Shown here: positions 1-5,925 of the stretch, one piece after another
Position numbering within the stretch: the stretch's first letter is position 1
Layout: every line of letters starts with the position of its first letter
Assembly (NCBI GenBank): GCA_030642635.1
Contig: DAOWNK010000089.1
Location: 1-10,756 of the forward strand
DNA length: 10,756 bases
DNA from: Pirellulales bacterium
Lineage (GTDB): Bacteria > Planctomycetota > Planctomycetia > Pirellulales > Thermoguttaceae
Reading direction: 5' to 3'
The notes under the pieces: generated by a model
What the model saw: only the letters and a program-made list of their open reading frames with translations
Told to the model about the DNA's origin: nothing
Databases searched by the model: none
Translations under genes and position numbers: made by a program

Positions 1-246
1 CAGTCCGTTCAAATCGAGGTACGAACCGCTGCCTAATACAAGGTCTTTGACATAGAGTGCTTCAGTACCAACCATATTGTCCCGCCAATCAACAAGCTGA
101 ACCTGACTTACATCGACACCGCCAAGTATCAAGGCATCAAGAGCAAAATTTTCGTCAAAGCCGCTCAATACAGCTCCGAGGTCTTGTCCAGCCACTTCAA
201 AAGTGCCAACACCAGCAGCAATACCGCCACCTGCTTCCAGGTATGA
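1..246 (-). CDS. Fragment of a planctomycete-type secreted/surface protein (partial at both ends)
   Basis: The minus strand is open for at least 80 codons from base 240 to base 1. It reads LEAGGGIAAGVGTFEVAG, then a VLSGFDENFAL segment, then EALYVKDLVLGSGSYLDLNG. The pattern of glycine-rich beta repeats, an 'EALYV...L.LG.GS.LDLNGL' ending and a preceding 'DLG.VLSGFDENFAL' block is one I associate with planctomycete extracellular proteins, which often carry a C-terminal PEP-CTERM or dockerin-type sorting region. No signal peptide, start or sorting signal is visible, because the reading runs off base 1 downstream and stops making sense at about base 246 upstream. GC content and codon use are lower than in the adjoining ahcY. 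It is probably a piece of a much longer gene brought here by a chimeric join or rearrangement. The family assignment is from motif memory, not a search. Confidence 0.6.
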
Positions 247-1097
247 GGGGGCTCTCCGAGGAGACGACCACCGGTGTCCACCGCTTATATCAGATGCACG
301 AAGCGGGCGAGTTGGCCATGCCGGCCGTCAACGTGAACGATTCGGTCACAAAGAGCAAGTTCGATAACCTGTACGGCTGCCGAGAGTCGCTGGCCGACGG
401 CATCAAACGGGCGACCGACGTGATGGTCGCCGGCAAGGTGGTGGTCATCTGCGGTTACGGCGACGTGGGCAAGGGCTGTGCACAGTCGCTGCGGTCCTAC
501 GGCGCCAGGGTGATTGTCACCGAGATCGACCCGATCTGTGCGTTGCAAGCGGCCATGGAGGGCTTTGAGGTGATCACGATGGACGAAGCCGCATCTCGCG
601 GGAATATCTTCGTCACAGCCACCGGCTGCCGCGACGTCATCCGCGCCGAGCACATGGAACGGATGCCAAACGACGCGATCGTCTGCAACATCGGACACTT
701 CGACCTGGAGATCGAAGTGGCCGGGCTTGAGGCCGTCAAGGGCATCAAAAAACTCAACATCAAGCCGCTGGTCGATCACTACACCTTTCCCGACGGGCAC
801 GCGATCATACTGCTGGCCGAGGGCCGGCTGGTGAACCTCGGCTGCGCCACCGGGCACCCGTCGTTCGTTATGTCCAATTCGTTCAGCAACCAGGTGCTCG
901 CACAGATCGCGCTTTGGACCGAGCCGGAGAAATACCCGCTGGGTGTACACACGCTGCCGAAGGAACTCGATGAAGAGGTCGCATGGGTGCATATCGAGAA
1001 GTTGGGTGTGAAGCTGGAAAAACTCACACAGGCCCAGGCCGACTACCTGGGCATACCAAAGGACGGACCGTTTAAGCCGGATTATTATAGATATTGA
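246..1097 (+). CDS. ahcY: Adenosylhomocysteinase, C-terminal ~283 residues (5'-truncated)
   Basis: S-adenosylhomocysteine hydrolase splits SAH into adenosine and homocysteine in the cytoplasm, using tightly bound NAD+, and so relieves product inhibition of methyltransferases. The homologous part starts RGLSEETTTGVHRLYQM. It carries KSKFDNLYGC (bases 351-380, catalytic/NAD region), the NAD-binding loop GYGDVGKG (453-476), CNIGHFD, LAEGRLVNLGCA.GHPSFVMS and the family's terminal KPDYYRY. The family is usually about 430-470 residues. Here roughly the first 150 residues, which hold much of the substrate-binding domain, are missing and replaced by unrelated DNA. The frame stays open upstream to an ATG at base 57, but the residues encoded there are an antisense reading of another gene, so that start should not be used. 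As it stands the product would not be a functional enzyme. The DUF1015 gene follows immediately. Confidence 0.93.
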   Translation, partial: RGLSEETTTGVHRLYQMHEAGELAMPAVNVNDSVTKSKFDNLYGCRESLADGIKRATDVMVAGKVVVICGYGDVGKGCAQSLRSYGARVIVTEIDPICALQAAMEGFEVITMDEAASRGNIFVTATGCRDVIRAEHMERMPNDAIVCNIGHFDLEIEVAGLEAVKGIKKLNIKPLVDHYTFPDGHAIILLAEGRLVNLGCATGHPSFVMSNSFSNQVLAQIALWTEPEKYPLGVHTLPKELDEEVAWVHIEKLGVKLEKLTQAQADYLGIPKDGPFKPDYYRY

Positions 1098-1099
1098 TT

Positions 1100-2404
1100 A
1101 TGCCCGAGATTCAAGCCTTCCGCGGTATCAGATACGACCTTGGCCACGTCGGCTGTTTAAGCGACGTTGTCGCGCCGCCGTACGACGTAATTGGACCGCA
1201 GTTGCAGGAGGAGCTTTACAAGAAGCACCCGTGCAACGTCGTCCGGTTGATACTGAACCGCCAGGAGCCGGGCGACGACGACGAGGTGAACAATCGCTAT
1301 ACCCGGGCCGCACGGTTCCTGAAGAACTGGCGTTCCGAGGGCGTGCTGTTTACCGAGTCCGATCCGGCCGTTTACGTCTATCACCAGATATTTACCGAGT
1401 CTGGCACGACGTACACCCGGCGCGGTTTCATGGCCGCCGTTCGGCTCTCGCGGTTCGGCGAGGGCCAGGTCTTCCCGCACGAGGAGACGATGTCCGGCCC
1501 GAAAATCGACCGGATGATGCTCACGGCAGTCTGCCGGGCGAACCTCAGCCAGATATTCGGCCTTTATCCGGACCCCGAAAACGAGGCCCAAAACCTGCTC
1601 GAAGCAGCCGTCGCCGACGAAACACCCATCGAGGCGACCGACCACCTAGGCGTGGTGCATCGGATATGGCCGGTCACCGACGTCGAGGTTATCTCGAACT
1701 TGGCGGCCGTGATCGGTCCGAAACCCATCTTCATCGCCGACGGCCACCATCGGTACGAAACCGCCTGCAACTACCGGGAGCAAATCTACGACAGCGGATT
1801 CCTCTCGAAAGACCATCCGGCGAACTTCGTGCTGATGATGTGCGTGGCGATGGAAGACCCCGGCATGATCGTGCTGCCCACCCATCGGCTCTTTCGCGGC
1901 ACGCCGGCGCTCTCAGCCGAGGAACTCCGCACGAAGCTGGGCGATTGCTTTACCACCCGATCGGCCGGCGAAGGACCGGAGTTGGCGCCGAGCATCTGGG
2001 AAGATATTGAAACGACCGACGACCAGGGCACACTCGCGTTGTTCACGCAAAAGGACCAGCGGTGGACCATAGCGAGTATCACAGATGCCGGCCGGCAGCG
2101 CATGGCCGAGGTCGCCGAGGACCACAATGAAGACTGGCGAGGGCTGGGTGTGAGTATCCTCCATCGGCTGATCGTCGCGGAGTTGCTCGGCTGCACCGAC
2201 CTGCCAAAGCTGGGTTACGTGCGACTGATCGAAGAGGTTGTCGAGGGCTGCCGCTCGGGTGAGTACCCACTGGCGGCGGTCGTAATGCCGGCCACGATTG
2301 AGCACATCCGAACGATCAGCCTAGGCGGGGAACGAATGCCGGCCAAGAGCACGTACTTCTATCCAAAGCTGCTCAGCGGGCTGGTAATCAATCCGCTGGA
2401 GTAA
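1100..2404 (+). CDS. DUF1015 family protein
   Basis: This 434-residue protein of unknown function belongs to the DUF1015 family. The N-terminus MPEIQAFRGIRYD with SDVVAPPYDVI (about residues 21-31) and the central FIADGHHRYETA (about residues 211-222) are the family's signature blocks. Both are histidine/aspartate-rich and suggest a binding or catalytic site, but no reaction is established. The length is normal. The ATG at 1100, two bases after the ahcY stop, was chosen because the family begins this way. A TTG at 1094 overlapping the ahcY stop (TTGA) would add only two residues. No clear Shine-Dalgarno sequence is present, which fits translational coupling to ahcY. No signal peptide or membrane segment is visible, so it is probably cytoplasmic. 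It is likely co-transcribed with ahcY; a role connected to methyl or one-carbon metabolism is only a guess from position. Confidence 0.92.
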   Translation: MPEIQAFRGIRYDLGHVGCLSDVVAPPYDVIGPQLQEELYKKHPCNVVRLILNRQEPGDDDEVNNRYTRAARFLKNWRSEGVLFTESDPAVYVYHQIFTESGTTYTRRGFMAAVRLSRFGEGQVFPHEETMSGPKIDRMMLTAVCRANLSQIFGLYPDPENEAQNLLEAAVADETPIEATDHLGVVHRIWPVTDVEVISNLAAVIGPKPIFIADGHHRYETACNYREQIYDSGFLSKDHPANFVLMMCVAMEDPGMIVLPTHRLFRGTPALSAEELRTKLGDCFTTRSAGEGPELAPSIWEDIETTDDQGTLALFTQKDQRWTIASITDAGRQRMAEVAEDHNEDWRGLGVSILHRLIVAELLGCTDLPKLGYVRLIEEVVEGCRSGEYPLAAVVMPATIEHIRTISLGGERMPAKSTYFYPKLLSGLVINPLE

Positions 2405-2412
2405 GAAAACCA

Positions 2413-2484
2413 AGTGGCGCCGGCGTCTCGCCGGTGTGGTGAACTTATGACAACGACTGGCGCCGGCGAGACGCCGGTGCCACT
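2413..2484. repeat. REP-like inverted repeat pair downstream of the DUF1015 gene
   Basis: The 22-nt arm at 2413-2434 is the reverse complement of 2463-2484 with a single difference (a G-T wobble), separated by 28 bases. Each arm is itself a small hairpin (CCGGCG, 3-nt loop, CGCCGG). It begins about 9 bases after the DUF1015 stop, so it could act as a transcript-end structure. No T-run follows, so a classic intrinsic terminator is not shown. Its GC-rich self-complementary design resembles REP-type dispersed repeats. Confidence 0.65.
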
Positions 2485-2524
2485 GCTAAGAGGCAAGTTA
2501 TCAAGCGGCCGTTGCGAAAATAAG

Positions 2525-2540
2525 TGTTCCACGTGGAACG
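2525..2540. promoter_or_regulatory. parS-like ParB-binding site 1
   Basis: The 16-mer TGTTCCACGTGGAACG contains the perfect 14-nt palindrome GTTCCACGTGGAAC. It matches the widely conserved bacterial centromere motif TGTTNCACGTGNAACA at all but the last position. ParB (Spo0J) binds such sites and spreads to organise the origin region for segregation. The site lies in non-coding DNA 36 bp (centre to centre) from a second copy. No parA or parB is in the window. Confidence 0.7.
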
Positions 2541-2560
2541 GGTAATTCGCGCAGACTTGG

Positions 2561-2576
2561 CGTTTCACGTGGAATG
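2561..2576. promoter_or_regulatory. parS-like ParB-binding site 2 (degenerate)
   Basis: CGTTTCACGTGGAATG shares the CACGTG core and the GTTTCACGTGGAA body of the parS consensus, and departs from it at the first base and the last two. It sits 36 bp centre-to-centre from the better site at 2525-2540. Having two copies in one intergenic space makes chance less likely. Confidence 0.55.
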
Positions 2577-2595
2577 CTGCTTTTGTCAGGGTCGG

Positions 2596-2624
2596 TTGAC
2601 GCTATAAACGATAACTGTTAAATT
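2596..2624 (+). promoter_or_regulatory. Possible sigma70-type promoter for the rpsB cluster
   Basis: TTGACG at 2596-2601 matches the -35 box at 5 of 6 positions. After 17 bases comes TAAATT at 2619-2624, a 4 of 6 match to the -10 box. The surrounding bases are AT-rich compared with the rest of the region. It would give a leader of about 200 nt that includes the hairpin pair. The prediction is weak because the -10 box is poor. Confidence 0.35.
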
Positions 2625-2640
2625 ATGATGCTGCCATTTA

Positions 2641-2705
2641 GCCCCGGGTGAATACACCCGGGGCCATTGTAAAAAGTTCCCCCCCCGCCGTGTATTCACG
2701 GCGGG
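2641..2705. repeat. Back-to-back pair of GC-rich hairpin repeats upstream of rpsB
   Basis: The first hairpin is a perfect 10-bp stem (2641-2650 with 2655-2664) with loop AATA. The second is a perfect 9-bp stem (2684-2692 with 2697-2705) with loop TATT. Outside the stems both carry TTTAG-type flanks in opposite orientation (ATTTAGCCC on the left, GGGCTAAAT on the right). The two are therefore inverted copies of one repeat whose core reads GTGAATACAC; the distal stem bases differ but remain paired. An 8-C homopolymer (2679-2686) runs into the second stem. This looks like a dispersed REP-like element rather than a terminator, because no T-run follows either stem. Confidence 0.7.
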
Positions 2706-2837
2706 CTAAATTGTGAGGTGTCGTGAACGGTCCACGGCGACATGGAAGAGACGAACAGACCGGCACATTACCTAACGCCGGACGCCCGCCCTGACGGGTG
2801 GGACATTGCCGGTGTGCCTTAATCGAGGAGTTGTCAT
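2706..2837 (+). other. rpsB leader region with weak secondary structure
   Basis: These 132 non-coding bases precede rpsB. A 7-bp stem with one G-T pair (2785-2791 with 2796-2802, loop TGAC) and a Shine-Dalgarno sequence GAGGAG at 2825-2830 are visible. Ribosomal protein S2 represses its own mRNA leader in some bacteria, so autoregulation is possible, but I cannot match this leader to a known S2-binding structure. Confidence 0.3.
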
Positions 2838-3539
2838 TTGGCTACTGTTTTAGTGAAGGAGTTGATCGAAGCCGGGGTTCATTTCGGTCACCGCGCAAGC
2901 CGCTGGAACCCGAAAATGAGACCCTACATCTACGCCCGGCGTAATCTGATCCATATCATCGACGTCCGCGAGACGATCCGCGGGGTGCTGCGAGCCAGAA
3001 AGTATCTACAGCGGGTGGCGGCCGGTGGGAGCCTTGTGCTGCTCGTCGGCACAAAGCGGCAGGCATCCGACACGATCGATCAGCAGGCCACACGGTGCGG
3101 AATGCCGTTTGTCAGCGACCGTTGGCTCGGAGGAACGCTAACCAACTTCCGCACGATTCGCAGCCGGCTGGCTCGGCTGGAAGAACTCGAGGCCTTACGC
3201 GAAAGCGACGAAATCTCCAACTACTCGAAAAAAATGCAGTCGGCGCTGAATCGCGAATATCGAAAGATGTATCGCAATCTAAACGGCATGCGCACCATGA
3301 ACCGGCTGCCCGAGTGTCTGGTGGTGATCGATCCCCGCAAGGAAAAGAACGCGGTCCGCGAGGCACAAAAACTGGGTATCACCACCATCGCGCTGATCGA
3401 CACCGATTGCGACCCTGACCAGGTCGATCTGCCGATCCCCGGCAATGACGACAGTATCCGCTCGATCGAGTTGATCACACGGCTACTGGCCGACGCCGTG
3501 CTGGCCGGAAAGACTTCGGCCGACGATGTGAAGCAGTAG
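2838..3539 (+). CDS. rpsB: 30S ribosomal protein S2
   Basis: S2 binds late on the 30S subunit between head and body and is needed for S1 attachment. The 233-residue product has the family blocks VHFGHR (14-19), RWNPKM (22-27), NLIHIIDVRET (36-46), LLVGTKRQA, RWLGGTLTNF, a central coiled-coil stretch (about 105-150), PECLVVIDPRKE and DLPIPGNDDSIRSIELI. The length is normal. The start is the rare codon TTG at 2838, 7 bases after GAGGAG. It is the only in-frame start that yields the conserved N-terminus ATVLVKELIEAGVHFGHR. The gene heads the conserved cluster rpsB-tsf-pyrH-frr. Its TAG stop falls at the end of the heptamer GCAGTAG, from which the 7-nt array before tsf continues in phase. Confidence 0.97.
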   Translation: MATVLVKELIEAGVHFGHRASRWNPKMRPYIYARRNLIHIIDVRETIRGVLRARKYLQRVAAGGSLVLLVGTKRQASDTIDQQATRCGMPFVSDRWLGGTLTNFRTIRSRLARLEELEALRESDEISNYSKKMQSALNREYRKMYRNLNGMRTMNRLPECLVVIDPRKEKNAVREAQKLGITTIALIDTDCDPDQVDLPIPGNDDSIRSIELITRLLADAVLAGKTSADDVKQ

Positions 3540-3631
3540 GATGAGGGATTGGGGATTAGGGATTGGGGATTGGAGACATGGCAATATCAAGCTCTAATCC
3601 CTAATCTCTAATCCCCAATCCCTAATCCCTA
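3540..3631. repeat. Heptad-array long inverted repeat between rpsB and tsf
   Basis: Bases 3540-3574 are five tandem 7-mers of the form GATTRGG (the first is GATGAGG). After an 18-nt spacer (3575-3592), bases 3593-3627 are five 7-mers of the complementary form YCYAATC, followed by a partial unit to 3631. Aligned end to end, the 35-nt arms differ at four positions, several of which would be G-U pairs in RNA. The hairpin starts directly after the rpsB stop and ends 17 bases before tsf, so it would sit in the rpsB-tsf mRNA. It may tune the ratio of the two products or shield mRNA from decay; no T-run suggests termination. Heptameric tandem repeats (STRR) are known from cyanobacteria; their inverted arrangement here is what stands out. 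Confidence 0.85.
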
Positions 3632-3648
3632 TAACTGGAGACACACAC

Positions 3649-4485
3649 ATGGCGGGAATCACCGCGGCGGATGTCAAATCGCTACGCGAGAAAACAGGGT
3701 TGCCGATGATGGACTGCAAACGCGCCTTGCAAGAGTCCGACGGCGACCGTGACAAAGCGGTTGCTCTGCTACGCGAGTCGGGTGCAAAAACTATGGAAAA
3801 ACGCGCCGGACGGGCGACCTCCGCCGGACGGATCGCCGTATACACCGAGCTGGACGCCGGCGTGGGTGCAATCGTCGAGCTGCAATGCGAGAGTGCACCG
3901 GTCGCTGGAAATAAAGAGTTCGTCCAACTTGCAGACGACCTGGCCAGGCAGTTGGCCACCGGCCCTGGCGCCGCAACGCCCGAAGAACTGCTCGACCAGT
4001 CTTCGCCGAGCAGTCCGGACAAGACGCTCAAGGAGCAATTCTACGATCTGACCAACCGCATTCGCGAGGTGTTCCGACTCCAGCGAATCCAGCGGATCGA
4101 CGCCCCTTGCGGCGGCTACGCACATCACAACGGCGCCACCGGCGTGCTGCTTCAACTTGAAGGCGGCCAGGCGGAGTTGGCGAAGGATATCTGCATGCAC
4201 GTTGCCGCCATGCGGCCGGCGGTCGTCGGCATCGACGACCTCGATTCGGCCGATGTCGACCGGGAACGCGAGATTCTTGCAAACGCCGCTCGCAATGAAG
4301 GCAAGCCGGAAAAAATTATCGAGAAAATGGTCGAGGGCCGGCTGCGGAACTACTACGCCGAGCGGTGCCTGGCCGAGCAGCCGTTCGTCAAGGCCGAAGA
4401 CGGCAAGCAGACGGTCGGAAAGGTGGCCAAAGAAGCCGGAATGAAGCTGGTGCGATTCGTGCACTGGGAACTTTCCAAGGAATGA
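3649..4485 (+). CDS. tsf: Elongation factor Ts
   Basis: EF-Ts is the nucleotide exchange factor that removes GDP from EF-Tu during translation. The 278-residue protein has the N-terminal UBA-like helical domain with TGLPMMDCKRAL (16-27), followed by the two-part core and a C-terminal helix region ending VRFVHWELSKE. GGAG at 3637-3640 lies 8 bases before the ATG. An oddity is the segment that in E. coli reads QTDFVAKDAGF, with Asp80 and Phe81 inserting into EF-Tu: here it reads ESAPVAGNKEF (residues 81-91), so both key residues are replaced (by Ala and Pro). Overall similarity and position between rpsB and pyrH still leave little doubt about identity. It is probably translated from the same mRNA as rpsB and pyrH. 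Confidence 0.95.
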   Translation: MAGITAADVKSLREKTGLPMMDCKRALQESDGDRDKAVALLRESGAKTMEKRAGRATSAGRIAVYTELDAGVGAIVELQCESAPVAGNKEFVQLADDLARQLATGPGAATPEELLDQSSPSSPDKTLKEQFYDLTNRIREVFRLQRIQRIDAPCGGYAHHNGATGVLLQLEGGQAELAKDICMHVAAMRPAVVGIDDLDSADVDREREILANAARNEGKPEKIIEKMVEGRLRNYYAERCLAEQPFVKAEDGKQTVGKVAKEAGMKLVRFVHWELSKE

Positions 4486-4489
4486 TTCA

Positions 4490-5236
4490 ATGCCTGAAAA
4501 AACCGGCAATTCGGTGTACAAACGGGTTGTATTGAAGATTTCCGGCGAGGGCTTCGTTCACCCCGGCCGGCGTGGTATCGCCACCGACGCCGTGCTGCAT
4601 ATTGCCCGGCAGACCTATCGGGCCGCCGAGCACGGTGTGAAGATCGCCATAGTCGTCGGCGGCGGGAATATACTCCGCGGGGCGCAGTTCACCGCCGGCG
4701 ATTCGTGCGTACACGAAGCCACCGCACATTACATGGGCATGGTGGCCACGGTGATGAACGGCCTGGCGCTGCAGGATGCGTTGGAATCGCTCGGCTGCGA
4801 GACCCGGCTGATGACGGCCATCCGCATGGACGGCGTAGCCGAACCGTACATCCGCCGTCGTGCCAAGCGACACCTTGAGAAAAACCGCATCGTCATCCTT
4901 GTCGCCGGCACCGGCAGCCCGTTTGTCACCACTGATACGGCCGCCGCACAACGTGCATTGGAATTGGATGCCGACGTGCTGCTTAAGGCTACCCGCGTGG
5001 ACGGGGTCTTCAGCGACGATCCCGAAAAGAATCCGAACGCGGTGCTCTACAGCGAGTTGAGCTACGACGACGTTCGGCGGCAAAACCTTCGGGTAATGGA
5101 CCTGGAGGCGATCACAAAGTGTATGGAGTACGACATGCCGATACTGGTGTTCAACTTCCGCAAGGACGGCAACATCGAAAGGGCCGTCTGCGGCGAGCGG
5201 GTCGGCACGTTGGTACGGCGTACGAAGCAGCGGTAG
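4490..5236 (+). CDS. pyrH: UMP kinase (uridylate kinase)
   Basis: UMP kinase transfers phosphate from ATP to UMP to give UDP in the cytoplasm, the committed step to UTP and CTP. In bacteria it is a hexameric amino-acid-kinase-fold enzyme. The 248-residue product shows LKISGE (15-20), GGGNILRG (57-64), YMGMVATVMN followed by LALQDALE (81-99), GTGSPFVTTDTAA (140-152), RVDGVFSDDP (169-178) and DLEAITKC..YDMPILVFNF (204-223), all expected positions for nucleotide and phosphate binding. Its length is normal. The ATG at 4490 lies 4 bases after the tsf stop, with AAGGA of the Shine-Dalgarno type inside the tsf end (about 4477-4481), indicating translational coupling. It ends in TAG within a short heptad run. 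Confidence 0.96.
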   Translation: MPEKTGNSVYKRVVLKISGEGFVHPGRRGIATDAVLHIARQTYRAAEHGVKIAIVVGGGNILRGAQFTAGDSCVHEATAHYMGMVATVMNGLALQDALESLGCETRLMTAIRMDGVAEPYIRRRAKRHLEKNRIVILVAGTGSPFVTTDTAAAQRALELDADVLLKATRVDGVFSDDPEKNPNAVLYSELSYDDVRRQNLRVMDLEAITKCMEYDMPILVFNFRKDGNIERAVCGERVGTLVRRTKQR

Positions 5237-5246
5237 GCGGCAGATG
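5230..5246 (+). repeat. Short heptad run at the pyrH stop codon
   Basis: GCGGTAG (5230-5236, containing the stop) is followed in phase by GCGGCAG and then ATG. It is a short version of the four-unit run found at the end of the 647-residue gene (10356-10383). On its own it would be unremarkable; the recurrence is what matters. Confidence 0.4.
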
Positions 5247-5247
5247 T

Positions 5248-5274
5248 TTAGCGGCCGCCGGTACGGCGGCCAAA
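5248..5274. repeat. GC-rich hairpin repeat between pyrH and frr (copy 1)
   Basis: TTTAGC is followed by a perfect 8-bp stem (5253-5260 with 5264-5271) with a GTA loop, then AAA. A second copy with the same TTTAGC flank occurs inside the 647-residue gene at 8593-8617. It may reduce readthrough or stabilise mRNA between pyrH and frr, but no T-run follows. Confidence 0.7.
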
Positions 5275-5304
5275 CGTCGGTGACATGATAAAGAGGACCA
5301 AACC

Positions 5305-5865
5305 ATGACGGCAGACGAAATCCTCCTGGACGTCGAACAACGGATGGAAAAGGCCGTCGGCGTGTTGAAAACCTCCTTGGCTGGCATTCGCACGGGCCGG
5401 GCCAACCCGGGACTGGTCGACTCGCTGAAGGCCGAGGTCTACGGCTCGCCGGTGCCGATCAAGCAGATCGCCTCAGTCGGCGCCCCGGAGCCTACGCAGA
5501 TCGTCATCCGCCCGTACGACCCGGGCACAACGAAGGAGATCGAGAAGGCGATCCTGGCCGCCGACCTCGGGTTCAACCCTCAGAGCGACGGGCAGGTGAT
5601 CCGGCTGAACATTCCGCAGTTGTCGACCGAGGTCCGACGCAAGATGGTCGGCCGGGTGAAGGAGCTTACCGAGGAGGCCAAGGTGGCGTTGCGGAACATC
5701 CGCCGCGACGGGAACAAAACGGCCGAGTCGGCCGAGAAGAAAAAAACCCTCTCCGAAGACGCCCGCGACCAGGTCAAAAAAGACATCCAAGACCTCATCA
5801 AACAATACGAATCCCAAGCCACCGATCTGGCCAAGGCACGGGAGAAAGAGGTTATGGAAGGATAG
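5305..5865 (+). CDS. frr: Ribosome recycling factor
   Basis: RRF works with EF-G to split post-termination 70S ribosomes into subunits. The 186-residue length is typical (about 185). Visible family blocks are LAGIRTGRANPGLVDSL (about 25-41), Y.SPVPIKQIASV, the long-helix segments RRKMVGRVKELTEEAKVALRNIRRD (about 111-135) and a charged C-terminal helix VKKDIQDLIKQYE, consistent with the three-helix bundle and the beta/alpha/beta hinge domain. The ATG at 5305 has GAGGA at 5293-5297 with good spacing. It is the last gene of the rpsB cluster, 68 bases after pyrH. Its TAG stop forms the first bases of the repeat that separates it from the convergent hicA gene. Confidence 0.97.
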   Translation: MTADEILLDVEQRMEKAVGVLKTSLAGIRTGRANPGLVDSLKAEVYGSPVPIKQIASVGAPEPTQIVIRPYDPGTTKEIEKAILAADLGFNPQSDGQVIRLNIPQLSTEVRRKMVGRVKELTEEAKVALRNIRRDGNKTAESAEKKKTLSEDARDQVKKDIQDLIKQYESQATDLAKAREKEVMEG

Positions 5866-5918
5866 CCGCTTGCGGCTTAGCACAACTGCCACACCATTGC
5901 GAAGCCGCAAGCGGTTGC
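5863..5918. terminator. Inverted repeat pair between convergent frr and hicA, probable bidirectional terminator
   Basis: Copy A (5864-5878) contains the small hairpin GCCGC-TT-GCGGC. Copy B (5902-5917, AAGCCGCAAGCGGTTG) is its reverse complement over 13 contiguous bases. Together they can fold into one longer stem with a loop of about 23 bases. Lying exactly between two converging genes, the pair is well placed to end both transcripts. T-runs are only partial (TTGCTTTG on the plus strand), so termination is inferred from position. Copy A includes the frr stop codon. Confidence 0.6.
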
Positions 5919-5925
5919 TTTGTCC

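Noticed and set aside
57..245. ATG at base 57 in frame with ahcY, suggesting a complete 346-residue protein
   Set aside because: The 63 residues it would add are glutamine- and arginine-rich with no resemblance to adenosylhomocysteinase. The same DNA gives a coherent protein on the minus strand, so the open frame is accidental.
37..246. Open plus-strand frame with lysine- and serine-rich reading ending in TGA at 244
   Set aside because: It is the antisense shadow of the minus-strand surface-protein fragment and has no start codon or ribosome binding site.
285..992. Long minus-strand open frame opposite ahcY
   Set aside because: The plus strand encodes unmistakable adenosylhomocysteinase. 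The opposite frame stays open because of GC-rich codon bias.
2838..2840. TTG start of rpsB as an annotation error hiding an upstream ATG
   Set aside because: No in-frame ATG lies between the Shine-Dalgarno sequence and this codon, and the residues that follow match the normal S2 N-terminus, so TTG is accepted.
3540..3631. CRISPR array
   Set aside because: The units are contiguous 7-mers without spacers and the two halves are inverted, unlike CRISPR repeats. The same applies to 8253-8340.
3769..4521. 250-codon minus-strand frame opposite tsf
   Set aside because: The plus strand is clearly EF-Ts, and the opposite reading has no family motifs.
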